This document shows, piece by piece, positions 33,473 to 39,687 of a stretch of 39,687 nucleotides of DNA; the stretch's first letter is position 1; every line of letters starts with the position of its first letter. Position numbers and translations under genes: made by a program. The stretch lies in contig CACZLE010000027.1 in NCBI GenBank assembly GCA_902781945.1, positions 1 to 39,687 of the forward strand, written 5' to 3'. The DNA is from an uncultured Eubacteriales bacterium. GTDB taxonomy: Bacteria; Bacillota; Clostridia; Christensenellales; Aristaeellaceae. The notes below the pieces were generated by a model, which was not told the origin of the DNA, searched no databases, and saw nothing but the letters and a program-made list of their open reading frames with translations.

Positions 33473-34978
33473 TTAAATCATGTATTCAATCAGGTCGGTC
33501 TGTTTGAGGTCAGGATTGCGCTCCACCTGATGGGTCACTTCAAAGTCCTTCATGATGATCAGCCGGTCCGCCATGCCGATCAGCTCGCTGAGCTCCTCTG
33601 AGATCATCAGGATGGCCTTGCCCTCTTTTTTCATCTCTTCGATCAGGGTGTACATGGCCTGCTTGACGCCGATATCCACGCCGCGGGTGGGGCAGTCCAT
33701 GATGATGACCTCGCTGCCCTTGGCCGTCCATTTGCCGAAGGAGACCTTCTGCTTGTTGCCGCCGGACAGGGTGTTGACATACTGCTTGCCGCCGTGACAC
33801 TTGATGCGGTAGTTGCCGATCTCGATGTCGCTGAGCTTCTTTTCCGCCCGGGGACTGATGAAGGTCTTATGCTCCAGGGCGGGAATGGAGGGCAGGACGA
33901 TGTTGTCCTGGATGGGGCCGTTGAGGATCAGGGCCTCGGTATCGCGGTTCTTGCTGATATAGCCGATGCCGCTGTTGATGGCCTGCAAAGGAGTCTTGAT
34001 TTCCTTGCCATTGCGCAGCACCTTGCCGCCCTGCAGCTTTTCCAGACCGTAGGCGATGCGCCCGATATCGTGCATACCGCAGCCGGAAAGGCCGCCCATG
34101 CCGATGATCTCGCCCTTGTGCAGCTGCAAATTGAAGTGCTGGATCCTGCCGAAGGTCACGTCCTGCAATTCCAGGGCCACTTCCTTGCCGTGGCTGGTAT
34201 CGTAATCCTCGCGGTAATATTTATCGCCGATCTCGCGTCCCACCATCATATAGCGGATGGTCTTGACAGCATCCGGCGCGTCCATCTCGGCGCGGTTCAG
34301 GTGGCCGATGATGTCGCCGTCCCGCAGCACCGTCAGGTCGGTGCACTGTTCCAGGATCTCGTCCATATCATGGGAGACGAACACGATGGCCTTGCCCTGA
34401 TCCGCCATTTTGTGGATCAGCTTATAGAGGATCTCACGGCCTTCCAGGGACAGGGCCGTGGTGGTCTCGTCCACCACCAGGATCTCGGTCTTATCGGTGA
34501 CGCAGCGCACCAACTCCACCAGCTTGCGGTCCTCAAAGGTGTAATTATCGATGGGGTCCCCCGCCTTGATATGGCCGATGCCGAAGCTCTCCAGCACCTT
34601 CTGGGCTTCCTTCTTCATTTTCGGCATGCTGATGACGCCGAACCTGGAGAACTCCGCCTCATGGCCGGAAAAGATATTCTGCGCCACGGTGACCCCGGGG
34701 ATGGTGTTGGCTTCCTGCAGGATCATGGAAATGCCCGCGTCCTGGGCCTCCACCATGTTGCCGGGCTTCCAGGGCTGACCCTTGTAAAACATTTCGCCCT
34801 TGGTGGCGGGCTGCATGCCGGAAGCGATGGACATGATCGTGGATTTGCCCGAGCCGTTTTCGCCCACCAGGCCGCGGATCTCTCCCCTGCGCAGGGTGAA
34901 ATCCACGTCCTTCAGGGCGATGGTGGGGCCGAACTCCTTGCGCATGTGCTTTGCTTCAAAAATGATTTCCTTTTCCAT
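33473..34978 (-). CDS. Sugar ABC transporter ATP-binding protein (RbsA/MglA type, two NBDs)
   Basis: A 501-residue fusion of two nucleotide-binding domains that powers the CUT2 importer. NBD1 has Walker A GENGSGKST and Walker B LVVDETTTALS, but at the signature position it reads YTFEDRKLVEL instead of the usual LSxGQ. NBD2 has a degenerate Walker A region (GLSGCGMHD, common in this class) and a canonical NTLSGGNKQKVSFGKW signature followed by VIIMDCPTRGVD. The start was placed at ATG 34978 because the AGAGG site is 6 nt from it; the ATG at 34984 would abut that site. It is the first gene of the operon. Confidence 0.9.
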   Translation of the reverse strand: MEKEIIFEAKHMRKEFGPTIALKDVDFTLRRGEIRGLVGENGSGKSTIMSIASGMQPATKGEMFYKGQPWKPGNMVEAQDAGISMILQEANTIPGVTVAQNIFSGHEAEFSRFGVISMPKMKKEAQKVLESFGIGHIKAGDPIDNYTFEDRKLVELVRCVTDKTEILVVDETTTALSLEGREILYKLIHKMADQGKAIVFVSHDMDEILEQCTDLTVLRDGDIIGHLNRAEMDAPDAVKTIRYMMVGREIGDKYYREDYDTSHGKEVALELQDVTFGRIQHFNLQLHKGEIIGMGGLSGCGMHDIGRIAYGLEKLQGGKVLRNGKEIKTPLQAINSGIGYISKNRDTEALILNGPIQDNIVLPSIPALEHKTFISPRAEKKLSDIEIGNYRIKCHGGKQYVNTLSGGNKQKVSFGKWTAKGSEVIIMDCPTRGVDIGVKQAMYTLIEEMKKEGKAILMISEELSELIGMADRLIIMKDFEVTHQVERNPDLKQTDLIEYMI

Positions 34979-35054
34979 CTGCATCCTCTCGCTTTTCCTG
35001 TAATAGCGGTTTCCGCATCGGTTCTATGGGCAGGTTCGTATTGTTTTCATGTAC

Positions 35055-35083
35055 AATATATCACAAATTCATCCCCGAATACA
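35055..35083 (-). promoter_or_regulatory. Candidate promoter for the transporter-glycosidase operon
   Basis: On the minus strand an extended -10 element TGATATATT (-10 TATATT at 35055-35060) is present. The -35 region at 17-bp spacing is poor (TGTATT), which would fit a promoter needing an activator such as the divergent AraC protein. It is the best candidate in the 216-bp divergent region 34979-35194. Confidence 0.35.
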
Positions 35084-35130
35084 CATACATTATTCACCCT
35101 TTTTAGCACAATTTTCACGTCCTATTGCTT

Positions 35131-35159
35131 TTGCTGCAATATTGTGGTATTTTTAGGAT
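35131..35159 (+). promoter_or_regulatory. Candidate promoter for the AraC-GH2-nucleoside hydrolase operon
   Basis: TTGCTG (35131-35136), a 17-bp spacer and TAGGAT (35154-35159), 35 bp before the GTG start of the AraC gene. The upstream region is AT-rich, as expected at a divergent promoter. No clear repeated operator half-sites were identified. Confidence 0.45.
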
Positions 35160-35194
35160 AAAGTTCACTGTATAAACCCTGGAGGTGAAGCTCC

Positions 35195-36415
35195 GTGATC
35201 ATGATGGATCTGCGGGATATCCTGCGAGACATCCTGGGCTCCTACCGGGTGCAGTTTTTGATGCTGCGCCGGCAATGCACCGTGCCGGAGGCCGCCGCCC
35301 TGGATTTTCTTTTCCGGGATCATCTGTACGAATCCTTTGATTATACCGCTTTCGCGGCCAACATCATGGCCTTGGTGCCCGAGGACAACGTGATCGACTA
35401 CAAGGACGATTTCGGGCTGCACTATCTGGTATTCCGGGGACGGGATACGGAGGAAGGAGCTTTCGCCTTTTTCGGCCCCTTCACCTATCGCGCCTATGGC
35501 GAGGACGATTATCAGCGCCTGGTCAGCCGACACGCTCTGCCCGCCGATTCCATCGACGCGATCCGCTGGTATTTCAAGCGTATCCCCGTGATCCAGGATT
35601 ACCTGAGCTGGCAGCACATGCTCACCAGCCTGCTGGCCCGGTATCTGGCCAATCCCGATCTGGAAATCAAGCCGGTCTCCTATGATCATCCGGCAGTCCT
35701 GCGGCAAAGTCCGCTGTTTTCTTTCTCCTCCATCCCCTATACCACCGTGGAGGCCCGCTATGCCGTGGAGGACGCCATGCTGGCCGCTATCCGCCGGGGC
35801 GATATCTCCGAGGCCATCTATCAGCAGAACCTTTTCATGGGCTTCACCCTGGATCAGCGCTTGGAAGACCCCTTGCAGGACGCCAAATACATGATCATCG
35901 CCGTCAATACCGCTTACCGCAAGGCCATCGAGCAGGCCGCCGTCCATCCGCTGTATATCGACGCCATCAGCGGACGCTTCGTGGTGGAGATCGAAAAGGC
36001 CGAAACCATGGATCAGCTGCAATCTTTGATCCCCAAGATGATCCGCCATTACTGCCTGCTGGTGCAGAAACATTCGCTGGAGCGCTATTCCGGCCCCATC
36101 CGGGACTGCCTGAACTACATCGACTTTCATTATATGGAACCGCTCAGTCTGGAAAGTCTGGCCGCCCGGTTCGTCATCAACAAGAATTATCTGTCCTCCC
36201 GCTTCCACAAAGAAGTGGGCATGACGGTGACCGATTACATCAACAAGACCCGTGTGCAGCACTCCGAAGAGCTGCTGGGCAAAAAGAACCTATCCATGCA
36301 GGCCATCGCCGAGCAATGCGGCTTCTCCGACGCCAATTACTTTACCCGCACCTTTAAGAAGATCAACGGCCTGTCCCCCAACGAATTCCGAAAATCCCTG
36401 ACCGCCCATCCCTAA
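35195..36415 (+). CDS. AraC-family transcriptional regulator (large N-terminal sensor)
   Basis: A 406-residue regulator. The C-terminal ~100 residues are a clear AraC double helix-turn-helix (LSLESLAARFVINKNYLSSR; then MQAIAEQCGFSDANYFTRTF and NGLSPNEFRK). The ~300-residue N-terminal part has no family I recognise; it contains PYTTVEARYAVEDAMLAAIR, a helical stretch seen in other AraC proteins from gut Clostridia (recalled). No membrane segment is present, so it is a cytosolic sensor. It starts at GTG behind a strong GGAGGTGA site; ATG codons 2-3 codons later are alternatives. It is divergent from the importer operon and first in its own, so it probably controls both. Confidence 0.87.
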   Translation: MIMMDLRDILRDILGSYRVQFLMLRRQCTVPEAAALDFLFRDHLYESFDYTAFAANIMALVPEDNVIDYKDDFGLHYLVFRGRDTEEGAFAFFGPFTYRAYGEDDYQRLVSRHALPADSIDAIRWYFKRIPVIQDYLSWQHMLTSLLARYLANPDLEIKPVSYDHPAVLRQSPLFSFSSIPYTTVEARYAVEDAMLAAIRRGDISEAIYQQNLFMGFTLDQRLEDPLQDAKYMIIAVNTAYRKAIEQAAVHPLYIDAISGRFVVEIEKAETMDQLQSLIPKMIRHYCLLVQKHSLERYSGPIRDCLNYIDFHYMEPLSLESLAARFVINKNYLSSRFHKEVGMTVTDYINKTRVQHSEELLGKKNLSMQAIAEQCGFSDANYFTRTFKKINGLSPNEFRKSLTAHP

Positions 36416-36432
36416 TAAAAGGAGAGAAAAGT

Positions 36433-38652
36433 ATGCGGAAACTATCCTTGAATCAGCATTGGAAATTCAGGAAGCTCCCCGGAATGACGCTGGCGAATCT
36501 GCCTGCTTCTTTGCCGGAAGGCGCGTGGGAGGAAATCTCCCTGCCCCACACCTGGTACAAAACCGACGACGCGTATCAAGGCTTGGCCGTGTACGAAAAG
36601 GCCCTTTTCCGGGACAAGGCATGGCCCCGCGCTTTTCTGTCCTTTGACGCCGCCGATCAGCAATGCCGCGTATTCGTCAACGGCCACCTTGCAGGAGACC
36701 ACCGGGGCGGATACGCCCGCTTCCGGCTGCCCATCCCCACGGCGGCCATGGCGGAAGATACGTGGCTGATCCAGGTCTTTGTGGAAAACACCGTCAACGA
36801 GGATATTGCCCCTTCCTTTGGCGATTTTACGGTATACGGTGGTCTGTATCGCAGCGTGGATCTGCTGATTTGCGAGGAAAACCATTTTGACCGCTGCTAT
36901 TACGGAACGGATGGCATGATTGTCCGGGCTTCCGTGGATAAGCAAGGGCGCGGTATCCTGGATGTCGAACCCCACGTGATCTGTGCTGCTGAAAACGCGA
37001 AAATCGAATATTCTTTATATGATGAAAGCGGAATTTGCCTGCTAACGTCGGATGCGTCGATCCGTGAATCGGTGTCGCTGGCTATCGATCATCCGCTGCT
37101 GTGGGACGGTTTGGAGCATGCATCTCTGTATACGCTGCGCGCATCGCTCATTGTCAACGGCCATACTGCCGACGAAGTATCCATTCGCACCGGATTCCGC
37201 CGCATAGACCTGACCCCTGATCACGGGCTGATCCTCAACGGAAATAAGACGCCCCTGCATGGCGTAGCCAAACATCAGGATCGTGCGGGCTGCTTCTGCG
37301 CTGTAGCCGAAAAGGATGTGCGGGAAGATTTCACGCTCATCGGTGAGATCGGCGCCAACGCCGTGCGTCTGTCCCATTATCAGCATCCGCAGACCGCCTA
37401 CGACTGCTGCGACGAAATGGGCCTGCTATGCTGGGCAGAGATCCCCATGCTGAAAATGACCGAAAGCCCGGCCCTGATGGAGAATACCGCGCAGCAATTG
37501 ACAGAACTGATCCTGCAAAATATCCATCATCCGTCCATCTTCTGCTGGGGCATTCAAAACGAGATCGCCATGTTCCGGGATGCGCCTTATATGCACGAAA
37601 ACTGCCGCAGGCTGCACGCACTGGTCAAGAAATTGGACCCCCATCGGTATTCCACCGCGGCCAACCTGTATCCCTTAAAAGCGTCCAGCCACCTGAACGA
37701 AATCACCGATATGGTGGGCTACAACGTCTATTTCGGCTGGTATTACGGTGAACGGCAGGATTTCGGCCCCTATCTGGATCAGATGCACGCCGCGCGGCCT
37801 CAGTTGCCTTTCGGTATCAGCGAATACGGCGTGGACGCCAATCTGGCCCTGCATGCCGAAGATCCGCAGGTAAAGGATTACTCCGAGGAATATCAGGCCC
37901 TGTGGCACGAAACGGTCTATTCGCAGATCGAAAGCCGTGATTACCTGTGGGGCAGCTTCATCTGGAACATGTTTGATTTTTGCAGCGCCCGGCGCAACGA
38001 AGGCGGTCAGAAATATATCAACGCCAAGGGGCTTGTAAGTCATGACCGGCAGACCCGCAAGGACGCCTTCTACTATTATAAAGCCCGCTGGTCGGCCCAC
38101 CCCTTTGTGCATCTGTGCGCCAAGCGCTTTGTAAAGCGCGCCCAGGCCGCTATCGATATCAAATGCTATACCAATCAGCCTAATGTACAATTGCTTTTGA
38201 ACGGAAAATATTACGGCACGGCGGCTGTACAGAACGGAGTGGCTGTTTTTCCGCAGGTCCTTCTGCAGATGGGCGATAACCCGGTCACCGTCACCGCCGG
38301 GGATTACATTGATCAATGCGTCTGGCAGCGTGTGACCCAGTCTGAGCCCAGCTACCGCCTGCCGGATGAAAACGCGGGCACCGCCGTGCGCAACTGGTTT
38401 CTGGCGGAGGACGACGTGCGCAGGGAGGGCTTCTTCTCCATCCAGAACACCGCCCAGGAATTACTGGATAACGCGGAAACGAAAAAGATACTGGAGAACT
38501 ATGTGCCCACCTTGGTGCGGATCATGACGGAGAAGAGCGTGATCCCTCTGGGGCTCTCCCTCAAAAGCATTCTGAGCAGGGACGCCGATGAAAGCCTGGA
38601 TATCAAAGGGCTCAACGCCGAATTGAACCAAATCCCCGATACCGACCCATAA
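36433..38652 (+). CDS. GH2 glycoside hydrolase (beta-galactosidase/glucuronidase family) with shared C-terminal tail
   Basis: A 739-residue retaining glycosidase. The order is sugar-binding jelly roll (1-160), immunoglobulin-like domain (about 165-260) and TIM barrel (265-555). The acid/base is E377 in WGIQNEIA and the nucleophile is E464 in GISEYGVDA. A further beta-sandwich (about 560-650) follows. Residues 667-734 (38431-38634) form a helical tail like those of the esterase and GH78 enzyme. The N-K-x-G motif that marks beta-glucuronidases is not evident, so galactosidase or another activity is equally likely. No signal peptide is present. AAGGAG precedes the ATG. The segment 36900-37200 is more AT-rich than its surroundings. 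Confidence 0.9.
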   Translation: MRKLSLNQHWKFRKLPGMTLANLPASLPEGAWEEISLPHTWYKTDDAYQGLAVYEKALFRDKAWPRAFLSFDAADQQCRVFVNGHLAGDHRGGYARFRLPIPTAAMAEDTWLIQVFVENTVNEDIAPSFGDFTVYGGLYRSVDLLICEENHFDRCYYGTDGMIVRASVDKQGRGILDVEPHVICAAENAKIEYSLYDESGICLLTSDASIRESVSLAIDHPLLWDGLEHASLYTLRASLIVNGHTADEVSIRTGFRRIDLTPDHGLILNGNKTPLHGVAKHQDRAGCFCAVAEKDVREDFTLIGEIGANAVRLSHYQHPQTAYDCCDEMGLLCWAEIPMLKMTESPALMENTAQQLTELILQNIHHPSIFCWGIQNEIAMFRDAPYMHENCRRLHALVKKLDPHRYSTAANLYPLKASSHLNEITDMVGYNVYFGWYYGERQDFGPYLDQMHAARPQLPFGISEYGVDANLALHAEDPQVKDYSEEYQALWHETVYSQIESRDYLWGSFIWNMFDFCSARRNEGGQKYINAKGLVSHDRQTRKDAFYYYKARWSAHPFVHLCAKRFVKRAQAAIDIKCYTNQPNVQLLLNGKYYGTAAVQNGVAVFPQVLLQMGDNPVTVTAGDYIDQCVWQRVTQSEPSYRLPDENAGTAVRNWFLAEDDVRREGFFSIQNTAQELLDNAETKKILENYVPTLVRIMTEKSVIPLGLSLKSILSRDADESLDIKGLNAELNQIPDTDP

Positions 38653-38664
38653 GGAGGAAAAGCT

Positions 38665-39591
38665 ATGAAACGCAGCGAGATTTTGCACCGCGTCGGCGTT
38701 ACGCCGCCTCCCGCGGCCCGTCTGCGGGTGATCGTGGATACGGACGCGAAGAACGAGGCCGATGACCAATTCTCCATCATGCATCATCTGCTTTCCCCCA
38801 TGCTGGATGTGCTGGGGATCGTGGCCACGCATTTTGAGCAGAAAGCGGGCTATACCGGCCAGTCCATGGAAGCCAGCTATCAGGAAATCGAGAAGCTGCT
38901 GGCGCTGGCGGAGATAGACGACGTGCCCTTCTTCCGGGGCTGCGTATCGCCGCTTGCGAATGAAAAAGATGCGCCCGCCAGCGATGGCGTGGATTTCATC
39001 ATTCGGGAAGCCCGCAAGCCCGGCAAATTATATATCGCCGTGCAGGGCGCCATGACCAACGTGGCCGCTGCCCTCAACGCCGCGCCGGACATCGCGGAAA
39101 ACCTGGTGGTGCTCTGGAACGGCGGCGGTCCTTATCCCGAAGGCCGTCCCGAATTCAACGTGATGCAGGACCCGGACGCCGCGCGGGCTCTTTTAAGCAG
39201 CGGCGCCGAAGTATGGCAAACCGACCAGAGCGTATACAGCAGCCTGGAAGTGACCCTGGCCGAGCTGAAAAGCAAGGTTTTCCCCTATGGAAAGCTGGGC
39301 CGCTATCTGTACGAGCAATTGGAAGCGGAAAACCATCGGGAATACAATCCCGCTTTCCTGCTGCGCACCGGAGAAAACTGGACGCTGGGCGACAATACCA
39401 CCGTGGCTGTGCTGCTGATGAACCGCTTTCGCGGCAACTGGCATATGGAGCACGCACCGATCCTCAAGCCCGATCTGACCTATGCCCCCGATCCCAACGG
39501 CAGGCTCATCCGCGTCTACGACAGCATAGACGTGCGCCTGACGCTGGAGGATCTTTTCGCCAAACTGAAATTGGCATACGGCAACAGCTAA
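38665..39591 (+). CDS. Nucleoside-hydrolase-like protein
   Basis: A 308-residue protein with the N-terminal calcium-binding aspartate cluster of inosine-uridine nucleoside hydrolases, in the variant form DTDAKNEADDQ (D25, D27, D33, D34), plus AVQGAMTNVAAALNAAP and a conserved C-terminal Asp region (GDNTTVAVLLM). True nucleoside hydrolases usually read DTDPGxDDA, so this belongs to a divergent branch whose substrate may be another N- or O-riboside or glycoside (inference). A strong AAGGAGG site lies 12 bp after GH2, so the two are co-translated. Its presence beside a two-permease CUT2 importer leaves nucleoside-like cargo possible. Confidence 0.85.
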   Translation: MKRSEILHRVGVTPPPAARLRVIVDTDAKNEADDQFSIMHHLLSPMLDVLGIVATHFEQKAGYTGQSMEASYQEIEKLLALAEIDDVPFFRGCVSPLANEKDAPASDGVDFIIREARKPGKLYIAVQGAMTNVAAALNAAPDIAENLVVLWNGGGPYPEGRPEFNVMQDPDAARALLSSGAEVWQTDQSVYSSLEVTLAELKSKVFPYGKLGRYLYEQLEAENHREYNPAFLLRTGENWTLGDNTTVAVLLMNRFRGNWHMEHAPILKPDLTYAPDPNGRLIRVYDSIDVRLTLEDLFAKLKLAYGNS

Positions 39592-39600
39592 TAGGGTAGA

Positions 39601-39617
39601 GAGGGGTTAATCCCCTC
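39601..39617. repeat. Inverted repeat after the nucleoside-hydrolase gene
   Basis: GAGGGG (39601-39606) pairs with CCCCTC (39612-39617) around TTAAT, 9 bp after the stop codon. No T-run follows, so it is a weak terminator candidate at best. It could instead stabilise the transcript's 3' end. Confidence 0.45.
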
Positions 39618-39630
39618 CCTCCCATTGCAC

Positions 39631-39653
39631 CGTACATACCGGTCAGGTATACG
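39631..39653. repeat. Imperfect inverted repeat at window edge
   Basis: CGTACATACC (39631-39640) and GGTATACG (39646-39653) pair with a two-base bulge around GGTCA. Its meaning is unknown; it could be an operator or the border of an element lying beyond the window. Nothing else is recognisable in 39592-39687 apart from a -10 like element. Confidence 0.35.
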
Positions 39654-39664
39654 GCGCTACATCG

Positions 39665-39673
39665 TGGTATGAT
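39665..39673 (+). promoter_or_regulatory. Possible extended -10 element for a gene beyond the window
   Basis: TGGTATGAT is identical to the extended -10 at 4207-4215. No good -35 is found at 16-18 bp upstream. The downstream gene is outside the window, so the function is unproven. Confidence 0.3.
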
Positions 39674-39687
39674 ATCAGACATTTTTT

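Noticed and set aside
35181..35194. A small hairpin GGAG/CTCC over the AraC ribosome site as a thermosensor or riboswitch
   Set aside because: Only four base pairs, and no conserved aptamer; too weak to support.
36433..38652. Firm assignment of GH2 as beta-glucuronidase (uidA)
   Set aside because: Catalytic glutamates are clear, but the N-K-x-G carboxylate-binding motif was not seen, so a specific activity is not claimed.
1..39687. CRISPR array, prophage, insertion sequence or rRNA operon
   Set aside because: No repeat-spacer pattern, transposase, integrase, phage gene or rRNA sequence was seen anywhere in the window.

Overview
The window reads as chromosomal DNA of a GC-rich, endospore-forming member of the Clostridia (Firmicutes/Bacillota). 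The evidence is a sigH gene in the mrnC-thyX-rlmB-sigH order, a spoIVFA-spoIVFB pair, a YlbF-type protein, strong AAGGAGG ribosome sites, and no rRNA, phage or plasmid hallmark genes. The order within Clostridia cannot be fixed from the sequence alone; a gut or plant-biomass lifestyle is inferred from the glycosidase content.

Left arm (1-4014, minus strand): an AraC-type regulator leads a housekeeping operon mrnC-thyX-rlmB-sigH. It is followed by a separately promoted tRNA-Gly(CCC) and the first 35 codons of tuf.

Central core (4250-18064, plus strand): one long, tightly overlapping operon. It contains a B12-binding radical SAM protein, its TIGR03936 partner, RNase G/E, miaB, a YlbF-type protein, mutS, mutL, miaA, a YnbB-type PLP lyase, and the sporulation pair spoIVFA-spoIVFB. 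It combines RNA processing and modification, mismatch repair and late sporulation proteolysis. Several neighbours that I recall as usual for such operons are missing (hfq between miaA and ynbB; rplU-rpmA after rng).

Boundary (18065-19763): a bidirectional terminator, a SpoIIE/RsbU-type phosphatase that has lost its 5' end, then a strong terminator belonging to the next operon. This looks like the seam between the conserved core and an accessory island.

Accessory glycoside island (19764-39591): two divergent operons share a 216-bp control region at 34979-35194. The minus-strand operon encodes a CUT2-type ABC importer (ATPase, permease, binding protein, permease). A GC-rich terminator-like hairpin separates it from alpha-L-rhamnosidase (GH78), a GH3 enzyme broken by a deletion and frameshift, a beta-phosphoglucomutase-like HAD, an intact GH3 hexosaminidase-like enzyme, an acyl esterase, a second HAD phosphatase and a GH39 beta-xylosidase-like enzyme. 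The plus-strand operon encodes an AraC regulator, a GH2 enzyme and a nucleoside-hydrolase-like protein. No secreted glycosidase is visible, so the plan appears to be import of an oligosaccharide or glycoside followed by de-acylation and trimming in the cytoplasm.

The most interesting signal is a C-terminal tail of about 70 residues that appears in three otherwise unrelated enzymes of the island (the esterase, GH78 and GH2), suggesting a shared docking or assembly domain. Other points of note are the GH3 pseudogene, the truncated phosphatase, a sugar-binding protein without a lipobox cysteine, and an ABC ATPase whose first half lacks the usual signature motif.
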